From positions 33,290-97,289 of the forward strand of contig DDWT01000029.1 in the NCBI GenBank assembly GCA_002347365.1: a stretch of DNA of 64,000 nucleotides, written 5' to 3'. This DNA is from Actinobacteria bacterium UBA2279 (GTDB lineage: Bacteria > Actinomycetota > Coriobacteriia > Anaerosomatales > Anaerosomataceae). Made by a program: the position numbers and the translations under genes. This document shows, piece by piece, positions 44,495-53,810 of this stretch. The stretch's first letter is position 1, and each line of letters opens with the position of its first letter. Under the pieces are notes generated by a model, which made no database searches, was not told the DNA's origin, and worked only from the letters and a program-made list of their open reading frames with translations.

Positions 44495-45616
44495 CTATCT
44501 GTGGGCCCCTAGCAAGATACGCCGTGTCAGACGGAACCGCTCAAGAACGCACGTCAGCAGGATGCTGCCAAAGAGCGACAGACAGAACATCGTCACGGTT
44601 CGCAGCAAACCCGGCTCCAGAGACAACGGGATAAGAAGGAGCCCGTGAATCGCATAGACTCCTATGGAACGACGGCCCAACCACGCCAAAGCAGAGCGTC
44701 CCCACCCCCGCAGCCGTGAGAACGCATAGTACATGAACAGCACGGCACCGAAGGCTCCCACAACACGAGCGACGGCCCACAGCCCCTTCGTGACAATCGG
44801 GGCACCTGGGACCCCCAGGATCTGGACTGCCGATTCGATGTACGCGAACCACCATTTCGGGCCGACAATAAGTAGTGGCCACACGAACACAGTGCTGAGC
44901 ACCCAGACAGCGGCGCTTGCGGGCGGTCCGATTCGGAGTACGTCGACCTGTGCGCGATGGCTGGCAACGAGGAATCCGCCAACGACGAAGGGGTATATCC
45001 ACGCGACGTCACTCAGGCCCAGAATGCTCTCATATGCCCCCAGGGGCAGGAGACCAAAGAGTCCCACCAATATCGCGCTCCCCGCGAGGACGGCCTCGCT
45101 TTGAGCGATCGTCCTCACGAGAGCGAAGACTGCTGCGCTGACGAAGACCGCATAGAGAAACCAGAGCGAACCCACCGCCTGATCACTCACCACTCCAGCG
45201 CCCACGAATCGAGCGAGTCCGATTGACGTATAAGGCCCAGTTATCAGCCATGCAACAACCAACCACGCAAAATAAGGGACCATGAGCGCCCCAAACCGTC
45301 GGCGCAAGAACCGCCACCCGTGGCCCGCCGAGGAGTGCAACATCACATACCCCGAGACAAAGGCGAACAGTGGGACATGGAAGGTGTACACAATGTTCAG
45401 CAGTGGATTCAGTAGTACTTGCGACTCGACATAGCCGACTCCTGCTACCCATTCAAGACCCGGGCCTGACGATGGCTGCACGGTTCCGGCTCGGACGAGC
45501 ACATGTCCGAGAACCACAAGGGCAATGGCCAGGCCTCGAAGAGCATCGATCCGCTGGTCTCGCGTCTGAGCGCCACGTTCGCGCACGCGGTCGCGATCAG
45601 ACCGTCTGAGACCCAT
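44495..45616 (-). CDS. Acyltransferase family 3 membrane protein
   Basis: A 373-residue integral membrane protein with about ten hydrophobic segments. It opens RIDALRGLAIALVVLGHVLV, the catalytic-histidine signature of acyltransferase-3 proteins, and shows further family traits (HVPLFAFVSGYVM, YFAWLVVAW). These enzymes O-acetylate or otherwise acylate cell-surface sugars. It lies 2 bases after the following glycosyltransferase stop, so it is in the same operon. Confidence 0.88.
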   Translation of the reverse strand: MGLRRSDRDRVRERGAQTRDQRIDALRGLAIALVVLGHVLVRAGTVQPSSGPGLEWVAGVGYVESQVLLNPLLNIVYTFHVPLFAFVSGYVMLHSSAGHGWRFLRRRFGALMVPYFAWLVVAWLITGPYTSIGLARFVGAGVVSDQAVGSLWFLYAVFVSAAVFALVRTIAQSEAVLAGSAILVGLFGLLPLGAYESILGLSDVAWIYPFVVGGFLVASHRAQVDVLRIGPPASAAVWVLSTVFVWPLLIVGPKWWFAYIESAVQILGVPGAPIVTKGLWAVARVVGAFGAVLFMYYAFSRLRGWGRSALAWLGRRSIGVYAIHGLLLIPLSLEPGLLRTVTMFCLSLFGSILLTCVLERFRLTRRILLGAHR

Positions 45617-45618
45617 CG

Positions 45619-46887
45619 TCAGAACTCGGTCTGTCGCTCAAGCAACGAGCGGTCTTCGTCGTTCAGATTCTCACCGGCAAGCCTACGGTACAGCGCGCGA
45701 AACGTGCGGGCCACTCGGTCCCAGGTGAAGGCCCTGATCTTAACGGAGGCACGACGTGTCAGCTCTAAGCGCAGATCCCCATCAGTCCACAGCCGACTCA
45801 GAGCAGCCGCAATCGCTGCCACATCATACGGATCGAAGACTATGGCGGCGTCACCCACCTGCTCTGGCAAGGATGTAACGTTTGAGCACGCCACAGCGAC
45901 ACCAGCAGAGAATGCCTCAGCAATGGGGCCGAACCCCCCCGCAGCCTCAAATAGCGTCGGCATCACCAGACATCGGGCGCCGGCGTATAGCGCCTGCAGC
46001 TGACGTTCGGTCACATAGCCAAGAAAGTGAACCTGGTCATCGAGCCTGAGCTCTGAGACGACCTCCTGAACCTCGGGGAAGTATTGGTTCTTCGCTCCGG
46101 TACACACCAGCTCAACACGCACACCCGCATCGCGAAGCATCGCGATGGCCCGGATGAGTCGCTCATGATTCTTGTGAGGCCATGTCTGCGCTGGATACAA
46201 CGCGTACGGTGATGCGACACCCAGCTCAGCGATGATGTCATGGGGCTCACGATCAGCCAACTGCTCACCATACGCACCGAGCGCTGGTGCGAGGGGGACC
46301 ACCACGATCTTCTCGGCAGGTACAGCGAAGTTCTCAACCAGATCGCCCTTGCCCCAATGTGACGTCACTGACACAACAGCCGCCTGGTCGCACAGTGTGC
46401 GGTACCACACGTCTCGATGCCTACGCTCCTCGGGCGACATGAACTCGGGGAGATGTATGTGCTGGAGATCGTGTGGATGGAAGATGGTTGGGATGTCTGT
46501 CAGGTAGCCATCCTGCCGGGGGAAATGCACGACACGGGCGCCCATCTGCTCAACAGTGCCGTCGGAGTGAGGAACCGGCGGCGGCTCGTAGGCACCGCGT
46601 CTCAATGCGTCGAGAAGCCTGCGCCGCCCGACTGCAAGCAGCGGAAAGCGCCGAGCCGCGTACCTGCGCAGGGGTGGACGGGTTGTCTCGATGCGACACG
46701 GTCCTGAGACGTATGGGGCAAGCCAGCTGGTGTATCCCTCGTGGCAGACGAACACATACCGCTCCGGCCCCACAAGCCCTGAAAGACCGTGCGCAAGACC
46801 GATAATCACCTGCTCAACGCCCCCGTGTACACCGCTTTCAAGGCGGGCATCGATGGCTACCACAAATGCGTGGGCGGTCGTATCCAT
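45619..46887 (-). CDS. Glycosyltransferase family 4
   Basis: A 422-residue GT4 enzyme. The middle shows IFHPHDLQHIHLPEFMSPEE, where the histidines belong to a subfamily that also contains the protein encoded at 47785. The C-terminal domain has YPAQTWPHKNHERLIRA and MPTLFEAAGGFGPIAEAFSAG. The ATG at 46887 (MDTTAHAFVV) is favoured over 54 upstream codons, which overlap the GT2 gene and do not look like GT4. GGGAG precedes it by 4-5 bases. Confidence 0.83.
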   Translation of the reverse strand: MDTTAHAFVVAIDARLESGVHGGVEQVIIGLAHGLSGLVGPERYVFVCHEGYTSWLAPYVSGPCRIETTRPPLRRYAARRFPLLAVGRRRLLDALRRGAYEPPPVPHSDGTVEQMGARVVHFPRQDGYLTDIPTIFHPHDLQHIHLPEFMSPEERRHRDVWYRTLCDQAAVVSVTSHWGKGDLVENFAVPAEKIVVVPLAPALGAYGEQLADREPHDIIAELGVASPYALYPAQTWPHKNHERLIRAIAMLRDAGVRVELVCTGAKNQYFPEVQEVVSELRLDDQVHFLGYVTERQLQALYAGARCLVMPTLFEAAGGFGPIAEAFSAGVAVACSNVTSLPEQVGDAAIVFDPYDVAAIAAALSRLWTDGDLRLELTRRASVKIRAFTWDRVARTFRALYRRLAGENLNDEDRSLLERQTEF

Positions 46888-46924
46888 CTCGCTCCCATCC
46901 CGCACATGTATAGGCACGTCTACG

Positions 46925-47788
46925 TCATCGCCATTCCGCTGGCCACTTCGCCCTACGTGACAGCAGTTGGCGACGCAGCACATCGCCGCGCGAATCCTGC
47001 GGACCAGAGAACGCCAACCGATCGGGGCGTCGCAGCGCGAATCGTGCACCGTGTATGCGGCTACACACGTGTAGGACGCGGTTCAGCCCACCGAAGTACC
47101 AAGGCAAGTGCATGCCGTACATGGACGTCAGCCGAGCGTAATCCCGCTCGTAGACCGAGAGCCAGGTGCTACGCTTCCTCTCTGGCTGCAGGCGATCGAC
47201 TGCAAGCACTCGGTCAATCCGCCCGAAACGATACGTCTCGGCAAGTCGCAACCATAGCTCCCAATCCATTGCATACTGGAAGGAGACGTCAATGAACCGG
47301 TCGGCAATCGCCCTGCGTCGGATGAATACTGCCGGTTGCGCCAGATAGCATGTGAGTTTCAAGAGCTCCTTGCTGAAGCGCGGCACCCCGACGTAGGAGA
47401 TAATCCGGCCTTCTGATGAGATCTGTGCTGCATGCCCGTACACGACATCGACTGCTGGGTGGGCTTCGAAGTAGGCGACAACGTCCTCCACGACTCGGCA
47501 GTCGAAGAGCGCGTCGTCGGAGTTGAGCCACCCGACCACTGTGCCATTCGAGGCGTCAAACGCCTTGTTCAGCGCATCGGGCTGCCCCTTATCGGGTTCA
47601 CTGCGCCACGTCACTGCAGGACCGGCCGATGCGAGCGCGTCGAGACTGTCATCTGCTGAGCCGCCGTCCATGACGATATGCTCGATGTACGGGTACGTTT
47701 GACACGCGACAGACTCCAGGTTGTCCACGAGCCAGCGACCCTGGTTGAACGACGGGGTGAGAATCGACACGAGGGGCGCCGCACTCAT
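46925..47788 (-). CDS. Glycosyltransferase family 2
   Basis: A 287-residue GT-A enzyme, very like the one encoded at 41490: APLVSILTPSFNQGRWL, HIVMDGGSADDS, and WLNSDDALFD for the metal site. An Arg-rich acceptor segment follows. The ATG at 47788 overlaps the preceding stop (ATGA). The two GT2 genes, separated by 5 kb, look like duplicates. Confidence 0.9.
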   Translation of the reverse strand: MSAAPLVSILTPSFNQGRWLVDNLESVACQTYPYIEHIVMDGGSADDSLDALASAGPAVTWRSEPDKGQPDALNKAFDASNGTVVGWLNSDDALFDCRVVEDVVAYFEAHPAVDVVYGHAAQISSEGRIISYVGVPRFSKELLKLTCYLAQPAVFIRRRAIADRFIDVSFQYAMDWELWLRLAETYRFGRIDRVLAVDRLQPERKRSTWLSVYERDYARLTSMYGMHLPWYFGGLNRVLHVCSRIHGARFALRRPDRLAFSGPQDSRGDVLRRQLLSRRAKWPAEWR

Positions 47789-48960
47789 GAACGAACACCC
47801 CCCGCCTCGGCGCACACATCCACGAACCGCCTGGCATAACCGCGAGCCCGCTCCATGCTCTCCCTTCGCGATTCGTCCTCGTTTCTTCGCTGTGTGGCAC
47901 CGCCCAGTGTGGCCACCACCTTCTCCGCTAGGTCACCAGGAGAGCACGGCTCGAAGAAGAGAGCGCCTGGAGGATTCTGCTCACGATGCACGGCGATGTC
48001 GGAAAGCACCATCCTTTGGCCAAGCGTCCGTGCATCCTCCACCACGGTGCTCCAACCCTCGAATAATGAAGGATGGACTATGAGTTCGGCCGCCCTTAGG
48101 ATCTGAATCTGCTCGGCGCGTGGTATTGAGCCAAGCAGACGCACACGCTCGCTCAAGCCGAGCTCCTCGATAAGCTCAAGCATCCTCGCCGAGTGTGCTG
48201 GGCTGCGATAGTCTTTGAAAGCTCCCGTGAAGACCCAGTCCATCTCAAGGCCGGAATCATCAAGCAGCTTCGCGGCACGAAGCGCGGTCTCGTGGTTCTT
48301 GTGCCGCCACCATTGGTTTGGAACCACCACAAACCGCTCGGTGATTCCATATCGAGCAAGAACAGGTTCCGGGGTGAGAGCGAAGTACTCTTCGTTCAGC
48401 AGCGAGGCAAATGGAACGACTCTCGCCTTGGCCCCGTGGTTTGGGGCGAACGCCTTGAAATCTTTGGCGCAGTCCTGGCTGCTGAGCAGCATGAGCGAGC
48501 ATTCCTCAGCCCATCGATGATAGGTGAGTTCGCGAACGCTGATCTCTTCCTGTGAGAAGAACTCCGGGTGATGCACGTGCTGAAAGTCGGGGATCCACGC
48601 CACCCAAGGGGCGCTGTTGCGAACCGGTTCATCGAGAGCCCCAAACACTGCGTCGACTCGCGAGCGACGAGCCACAGCCGACCTATCACCGCCCGGCATC
48701 CCTGCAAGACGACGTAGCCTACTGGCCACCTTGGTGAACAGGCCGCGTCTGGATTCAGGCGAGGGTTTGTGGTGTAGACACTGGATGCCCCATCGAGCTT
48801 CACCGCCACTACTGGTGAAATCGCCACCGTCGGGCTCAAGCACGAAGACTTCGACCGTGGGGTCGCTCAGAAGCATCAGCGACCGCAACAGGTTCTCGCT
48901 GTAGATGGAGCCCGCAATCCATGCATCTTGCGATTGGGGCCAGAGAATGGCGATGCGCAT
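47785..48960 (-). CDS. Glycosyltransferase family 4
   Basis: A 391-residue GT4 enzyme. It opens MRIAILWPQSQDAWIAGSIY, has WIPDFQHVHHPEFFSQEE (matching the subfamily of the 45619 protein), and a C-terminal domain with VVPNQWWRHKNHETALRAA and VHPSLFEGWSTVVEDARTLG, with both glutamates. The stop overlaps the GT2 start (ATGA). It follows the epimerase gene by 3 bases. Confidence 0.88.
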   Translation of the reverse strand: MRIAILWPQSQDAWIAGSIYSENLLRSLMLLSDPTVEVFVLEPDGGDFTSSGGEARWGIQCLHHKPSPESRRGLFTKVASRLRRLAGMPGGDRSAVARRSRVDAVFGALDEPVRNSAPWVAWIPDFQHVHHPEFFSQEEISVRELTYHRWAEECSLMLLSSQDCAKDFKAFAPNHGAKARVVPFASLLNEEYFALTPEPVLARYGITERFVVVPNQWWRHKNHETALRAAKLLDDSGLEMDWVFTGAFKDYRSPAHSARMLELIEELGLSERVRLLGSIPRAEQIQILRAAELIVHPSLFEGWSTVVEDARTLGQRMVLSDIAVHREQNPPGALFFEPCSPGDLAEKVVATLGGATQRRNEDESRRESMERARGYARRFVDVCAEAGGVRS

Positions 48961-48963
48961 GCC

Positions 48964-49875
48964 CTACCCCCGCAGACTCTCATACCAGGTCGCGTAGTCC
49001 GCAACCCCCTCGGCCAGACTCACGCGTGGCTGGAAGCCAAGCGCGCGCACCGATGAGATGTCAGCTTGCCAGCGCAGAGGGTCGCCGAGGCGAACCTCAC
49101 CGGTGAAGTGAATGGGTAGACCCTGCGCAATCTCGCCCACCAGTCGCTCTGCAACCTCGCGCACGGTCGTCTCATCACCTGAGGCCACGTTGTAAGGCTC
49201 TCCATGCATCGGAGCGCCCTCAGCGATGGCCAGGCATGCCCGCGCTACATCGTCCGCGTGAATGAAGTCGCGGGTCTCCTCGCCGGTACCGAACAGACGT
49301 ACTTCCCCCGCAGTTGCTTTCTCACAGACGTCCCATAGAAGCTGCCGACGCAAGCCTGCGCCATACGCCGAGAAGATTCTTAGAGCAGCGCTCTGGACAC
49401 CGTAGACGGTGTAGTACTCCTTCAGCAGGGTCTCGCACAGTACCTTGTGATAGCCATATGGTGATATGGGCGCGAGAATCGAGTCCTCGGCAATGGGCAG
49501 TGACTGTGGATTGCCGTAGACCGCCGCACTCGACAGCGTGATAACGCGCGCTTCTGGCGCGTTGCGGCGCACCGCATCCAGCACATGAGCGTGGATGCGC
49601 ACCGAACCCTCGAAGTCCGCGAGGGGGCCCGCCACGGAACCAGCCACAGAGGCAGGTCCAGCGGCGTGAATGACCAGCGATGGCTGCTCGGCTGCAAGGA
49701 CGTCACCGAAGGCACCACTCGGGAGATCGACCTGGCGGTAGTCAGCGATGCCGGCGCCGCCTTTCGCAACTCGATCCAGCCCTATGATTCGGTGACCAGC
49801 GTCAGCGAACGCAAGGCAGATACGAGTACCGAGGAAGCCACAGGCGCCAGTAACGATGACCTTGCCCAAACCCAT
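48964..49875 (-). CDS. NAD-dependent sugar epimerase/dehydratase
   Basis: A 303-residue extended SDR: VTGACGFLG for NAD, SSAAVYGNPQ and the catalytic YGYHK, then a substrate region with DFIHADDVARA. It resembles UDP-glucose 4-epimerases and dTDP-sugar enzymes, and the exact sugar is not clear. The ATG at 49875 begins MGLGKVIVTGA. It leads a run of three genes (epimerase, GT4, GT2), with an extended -10 box 106 bases upstream. Confidence 0.83.
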   Translation of the reverse strand: MGLGKVIVTGACGFLGTRICLAFADAGHRIIGLDRVAKGGAGIADYRQVDLPSGAFGDVLAAEQPSLVIHAAGPASVAGSVAGPLADFEGSVRIHAHVLDAVRRNAPEARVITLSSAAVYGNPQSLPIAEDSILAPISPYGYHKVLCETLLKEYYTVYGVQSAALRIFSAYGAGLRRQLLWDVCEKATAGEVRLFGTGEETRDFIHADDVARACLAIAEGAPMHGEPYNVASGDETTVREVAERLVGEIAQGLPIHFTGEVRLGDPLRWQADISSVRALGFQPRVSLAEGVADYATWYESLRG

Positions 49876-49980
49876 TGAGAGCGCCCTTCTATCGGTCAAC
49901 ACGAATAGTGATGCGTTCCATGGTATCCGCTCGAGTAGCCATCATCGGCCGTCAGTCAGCCCACCTTGTGTGGTGCCGCC

Positions 49981-49989
49981 ATAGTAGCA
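49981..49989 (-). promoter_or_regulatory. Candidate extended -10 promoter for epimerase operon
   Basis: The minus strand reads TGC TACTAT followed by GGCGGCACC. Four of six bases match, with a TGn extension. Transcription would start near 49974, about 100 bases before the start codon. The gap 49876-50065 is otherwise featureless. Confidence 0.35.
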
Positions 49990-50065
49990 TCTTGCGGCGA
50001 TGCGCCTGCCGGCTCACATGGCACGCGGGACGCGTGTGCATTCCTTAATCGACAGCGATTCGACC

Positions 50066-51202
50066 TTACTTGCGAATACGAACATCTCGCAGCGCCGGGA
50101 ACCTGTCCCGAAGACCCGCAATGATCCTCTCGACGATCCGGCGAACCGCCATCTCCACCGGTCGAAGATCCACCGCTCGCTTGAACGCAAAGGGGACTAT
50201 TCCGGGATGGCCACGGCGTGCCGAGGCCTCTCGTGGCATAACGTGTCTCGCGCCGAGCCAGCCAAACTTGTCCAGTCGCTCGATCCACTCGAGTAGTGAC
50301 TTCAGTGATCCAGGATCGAGAATCGCGTCGGCGCTCAGATAGTACTCCGCGATACGTGCTTGCTCGGGCAAGATGCCGTCATCCTGCGTCGAGAACGCGT
50401 CCTCGATATCATGCCACGCCCTCATCCGAGCTGGGGTGAAGCGCACCACATCACGGGCGAGATCCTCGGGTCGTGCCTCAACGCCGTACGGCTGCGACAT
50501 GATTCGAATAGGGCATCCGGCATGCGTCGCGTAGTACACGTGACTGCCGAGCGCGCTGGTGTACGCCGCCCGACTGGACTGGAGAAGATACGCCAGACGC
50601 AGAAGGAAGTCCGGGTCGTACATGTGTCCGGCAGAGACAACCTTGAGACCGCGCTCTAGGAAGGGGCGATGGCGACCCAACAGGTAGTCCTTCCAGTAGA
50701 TCACAACCGAGACCGGCTCCTCCGAGGTACACAGCGCGGCTGCCATGTCCGCAAGCGCCTGCCAGTCTGTCTCCACGACCATCCAGTGGGTGGAGTGTGC
50801 CGGGAAGAACAAGACACCCCTTCGGTCACCCTGATAGCGAACGATGCGATTGGCATAACAGAAGGGCGCAGCTGACGGAAGCGCAAGCACACCGTGGTGC
50901 GCATACAAGGACAGTCGATACTCTTCGTATGCAAGGACAACAGGAAGCTTCGCCCGAGACTCATAGACACTCACCCGAGTGTCATTGAAGTAGACGCCAT
51001 GGGGAATCAGCGCGCGAGATGAATACCCGGCTGGGAGACCGGCGTAGGCCGCCATAACAGTCGCCATGCCGTACCAGTCGTTGGGTGCGAACTGTTGCGT
51101 GGTGACTAGCTCACGATCAGCACACAATGAGTCAAGATCGAGCTGCTCGCGCTCGAACCGATCGGCCACCTCGGCGTTGAACAGCTCATACGATCGAGTC
51201 AC
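50066..51202 (-). CDS. Unknown protein of polysaccharide locus, possible GT-B-like
   Basis: A 378-residue protein not assigned to a family. It has no signal peptide or membrane helix. The middle carries VVSAGHMYDPDFLLRLAYLL and a segment with VYYATHAGCPIRIMSQPYG, reminiscent of the nucleotide-sugar end of GT-B transferases. An aspartate-rich region (YLSADAILDPGSL) and a basic C-terminal helix follow. It lies between the epimerase operon and the divergent flippase and has its own promoter with an unusually long leader of about 200 bases. The GTG at 51202 is used. A glycosyltransferase or sugar-modifying role is a guess from context. Confidence 0.55.
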   Translation of the reverse strand: MTRSYELFNAEVADRFEREQLDLDSLCADRELVTTQQFAPNDWYGMATVMAAYAGLPAGYSSRALIPHGVYFNDTRVSVYESRAKLPVVLAYEEYRLSLYAHHGVLALPSAAPFCYANRIVRYQGDRRGVLFFPAHSTHWMVVETDWQALADMAAALCTSEEPVSVVIYWKDYLLGRHRPFLERGLKVVSAGHMYDPDFLLRLAYLLQSSRAAYTSALGSHVYYATHAGCPIRIMSQPYGVEARPEDLARDVVRFTPARMRAWHDIEDAFSTQDDGILPEQARIAEYYLSADAILDPGSLKSLLEWIERLDKFGWLGARHVMPREASARRGHPGIVPFAFKRAVDLRPVEMAVRRIVERIIAGLRDRFPALRDVRIRK

Positions 51203-51280
51203 CGCATGTCCACCGAGCCTATGCCCCGTCGAGCAGGCGAGTAGGGAGGCGCCCGAGACCTAATGCTCGCGGCTGGACCT

Positions 51281-51298
51281 CCCGCACCTGAGAGCGGG
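51281..51298. other. Hairpin in long leader of 50066 gene
   Basis: CCCGC and GCGGG form a 5-bp stem with an 8-base loop, within a larger CCTCCC/GGGAGG pairing. It lies in the 200-base untranslated leader of the minus-strand gene and could act in attenuation. A short frame (51219-51401) overlaps it but shows no family. Confidence 0.3.
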
Positions 51299-51398
51299 TT
51301 TCTGGGAGGATTCTGGTGTGCGCGTGATCCATGGATATGTCGCTTTCGTTTTGGCGACGCCCGATGCATGGCTGCGAATTCGCAGGAAACACAAGTAG

Positions 51399-51486
51399 CA
51401 ACTGCCAGACTATATCAAAATGGGTCAGGCCTGATAACGCTGCGGCTACGCATGTTGGGCAGAGCCTAGCGGTACGCTAGACTCGC
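51399..51486 (-). promoter_or_regulatory. Shared promoter element, copy 1 (for gene at 50066)
   Basis: An 88-bp element that resembles 63780-63870. Its core TGATATAGTCTGGCAGTTG (51399-51417) is identical in both copies. It contains -35 TTATCA (51432-51437), a 17-base spacer and extended -10 TGA TATAGT (51409-51417). GCGTAGC and GCGAGTCT blocks upstream are also conserved. The transcript would start near 51402 and run toward the unknown gene. Confidence 0.65.
51455..51483 (+). promoter_or_regulatory. Promoter of flippase gene, possibly leaderless
   Basis: The plus strand has TTGGGC (51455-51460), 17 bases, then TAGACT (51478-51483). The GTG start codon begins only 6 bases after the -10, about where transcription should start. 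No ribosome site is visible, so a leaderless transcript is likely. Such transcripts are common in Actinobacteria. Confidence 0.5.
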
Positions 51487-51489
51487 TTA

Positions 51490-53055
51490 GTGCAGACGTC
51501 CGAATGGGGGGCAACCATCTCCACGAAACGCACGCTGGTACGCAATACCGCAGCCAATATCACCGCGCAGATGGCGCAGGTGCTGTCGGCGTTCATCTTC
51601 ATGCCGCTTCTCATATCACGCTTCGGCCTCGACGACTATGGTCTGTACCTCCTGGTGGGTTCATTGAGCGGCTATCTGGGGCTACTAGACCTCGGGGTCG
51701 GAGCGTCGCTTGTGAAATACGTGGCGGAACATCGAGCGAAGGGTGACCATCGAGGACAGGCGGAAACGATTGTCACGGCCTTCATGTTCTACGGCGTCGT
51801 GGGGTTGGTCGCTGCCGCTGCAATGATCCTTGTCGCGTTCTTCGCGCTCGACTACTTCAAGCTTCCCGCCGAGAGCGTGGTCCTCGCCCGCAACTTACTG
51901 TTGGTAGGCGCGGCGACCGCATCCATTACATGGCCGGCAAGCACTGGCAACTACGTTCTCGCAGGACTGCAGAGATACGACCTCGCGGCACGCATGACCG
52001 TGATAGCAGTTGCCGCGAACGTTCTGGTGACTGCTGTCGTCGTGGTTACACATCAGGGACCGCTGGTGCTTCTGATCGGTACGAGCATGGTCAGCATCGC
52101 GGTCACGCTGGTGAATGCGGCAGTTGCGAGGCGCGAATTGGGACCGGTTCGCCTATCTATCGCGTCGGCAAGCTGGCAGAGGCTGAAGCATATCTTCCGC
52201 TTCAGCAGTGCCATCTTCGTCATTCAACTGAGCGGGGTGCTCATCTACCAGCAGACCGACCGGCTGATTCTTGGCGTGTTCGCCAGTACGGCAGCGATTG
52301 GGCTGTATGAGGCCGCTTCGAAACTACACTCACTAGTACGACAGCTTGCAGGCCTGACATCGTCGGCGGTCATGCCGACCGCGTCGCAACTGGACGCAGA
52401 GGGACAGCACGACACCCTGGTCCGACTCTACCTGCGCGGCACAAAGTACACGGTCATCCTGGTCACTCCCGTGACCGTCGCAATCATGGTGCTCGCCAAG
52501 CCCCTCCTACAGGCCTGGCTGGGTCCGGAATTCGCGGTGATGGCATTCAGCGCACAACTCTACGTCTCGTACTGGCTTCTGAATGCGAATGTCACGATCT
52601 CCGGGAACATGCTCAGTGGTACCGGCAAGCTCAAGTTCCTCGTCTGGTATACGGTCATCGCCAGCACCGCGAACGTCGCCTTGAGCATCATTCTTGTTAA
52701 GTTGATAGGCATCAACGGTGTAATCATCGGGACCGTCGCACACGCCTATGTGGGCTTCCCCATTTACATGAGGTACACCTCAAAGGTGCTGGGTTTCCGC
52801 ATCACGGATTGGTGGCGTCAGGTCGTGCTACCCACCTACCCATTCTTGCTGATTACTCTGGCTATAGGCATGGGTGCCCGGCTTGGGGGATTCACCAACG
52901 GCTTGCTGCCAGTTGGAGTCACCGCGTCCGTGTCTGTCGGAGCATATTGGATTGCGGTGTACCTGTTCGGACTGACCGCCGGCGAAAGGGCCGATCTGAG
53001 CAAAGTCGTAGACGTGGTTCGGCGCAAGTTCAGCAGCACAGGCGCCAACGACTAG
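51490..53055 (+). CDS. Wzx-type polysaccharide flippase
   Basis: A 521-residue membrane protein with about 14 hydrophobic segments in the MATE/Wzx style and clear amphipathic repeats, including TAQMAQVLSAFIFMPLLISRF near the start and QTDRLILGVFASTAAIGLYE mid-protein. It moves lipid-linked oligosaccharide units across the membrane. It is the only plus-strand gene in the polysaccharide region. It reads into the legF gene from the opposite side, with a weak TTACTGAT/ATCAGTAA inverted repeat between them (53056-53100). Confidence 0.9.
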   Translation: MQTSEWGATISTKRTLVRNTAANITAQMAQVLSAFIFMPLLISRFGLDDYGLYLLVGSLSGYLGLLDLGVGASLVKYVAEHRAKGDHRGQAETIVTAFMFYGVVGLVAAAAMILVAFFALDYFKLPAESVVLARNLLLVGAATASITWPASTGNYVLAGLQRYDLAARMTVIAVAANVLVTAVVVVTHQGPLVLLIGTSMVSIAVTLVNAAVARRELGPVRLSIASASWQRLKHIFRFSSAIFVIQLSGVLIYQQTDRLILGVFASTAAIGLYEAASKLHSLVRQLAGLTSSAVMPTASQLDAEGQHDTLVRLYLRGTKYTVILVTPVTVAIMVLAKPLLQAWLGPEFAVMAFSAQLYVSYWLLNANVTISGNMLSGTGKLKFLVWYTVIASTANVALSIILVKLIGINGVIIGTVAHAYVGFPIYMRYTSKVLGFRITDWWRQVVLPTYPFLLITLAIGMGARLGGFTNGLLPVGVTASVSVGAYWIAVYLFGLTAGERADLSKVVDVVRRKFSSTGAND

Positions 53056-53101
53056 TTACTGATCACGGATGCTCGACCCTCAAGACGCTGGCATCAGTAA
53101 G

Positions 53102-53806
53102 TCACTGGGCGTCCCGAGCGATGATGAGTTCCGCTAGCTGTAGATCCAATTCATCATCGATATCGATTGAGCGCTCTCGTGGCATGACGTGAACGCGGCT
53201 GTCAGGCAAGACGACCGACTTGTGGTCGCGAAGGGAGTCCCAACGCCATGCGTACACAGCCGAGTTGAGCTCGTACACCTTGGGTGCGTCCTGGCGGGTC
53301 GCAAAGTCCCCTTGTTTACACAGTCGGACCGTACCATCTTCTGAGATCTCGACCATATTGAAATAGGGATTGCGCTGCGCCGGCGCCACAGTGAACACAC
53401 TCCCGGCTCCCGACGATATGAGCGTCTGTATACATGCAGTGACATCTTCGACCGCACACAGCGGTGCAGTGGCGTGCAAGAGCACAAGAACGTCGTAGTG
53501 GTCCCGTTCCCGCTGTTCAATGTAGTCCATGGCATGGAGCAGAACGTCGATCGTGCCGACGTGTCCCTCGGCCAAGGCGGCGGGGCGGCGAAACGGGACA
53601 TGGAGCCCGAGTTCTCGGGCAAGCGATGCGACATCATCGCTGTCGGTCGACACGATTGTCCGGTCAATCTCCGGACAACCTTGTGCATTCTCAAACGCGT
53701 ATTGGATCAGAGGCTTGCCTGCGAGCAATCGCATGTTCTTTCCCACGAGCTGACGCGATCCGGCCCGTGCGGGAATCACGCATAGAATGCGTTTGCCCTC
53801 ATACAC
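53102..53806 (-). CDS. legF: CMP-nonulosonate (legionaminate-type) cytidylyltransferase
   Basis: A 234-residue enzyme of the acylneuraminate cytidylyltransferase family that activates a nonulosonic acid with CTP. CVIPARAGSRQLVGKN is the CTP-binding loop, with the usual STDSDDVA and LLHATAPL strands and a late DIDDELDLQLAE metal motif. The GTG at 53806 is chosen because GGAGG lies 8 bases upstream and the protein then begins MYEGKRILCVIP. Upstream codons overlap the Gfo/Idh/MocA gene. It ends the legionaminate gene set. The product could also be CMP-Neu or CMP-Pse, but neighbours favour Leg. Confidence 0.85.
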   Translation of the reverse strand: MYEGKRILCVIPARAGSRQLVGKNMRLLAGKPLIQYAFENAQGCPEIDRTIVSTDSDDVASLARELGLHVPFRRPAALAEGHVGTIDVLLHAMDYIEQRERDHYDVLVLLHATAPLCAVEDVTACIQTLISSGAGSVFTVAPAQRNPYFNMVEISEDGTVRLCKQGDFATRQDAPKVYELNSAVYAWRWDSLRDHKSVVLPDSRVHVMPRERSIDIDDELDLQLAELIIARDAQ

Positions 53807-53810
53807 CAGT

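Noticed and set aside
51219..51401. 60-codon minus-strand frame in the leader of the gene at 50066
   Set aside because: Arg/Pro-rich, overlaps the promoter core and lacks a ribosome site. More likely untranslated leader.
53056..53100. TTACTGAT/ATCAGTAA inverted repeat between flippase and legF
   Set aside because: Eight-base arms with a 29-base loop and no T-run. Too weak to call a terminator.
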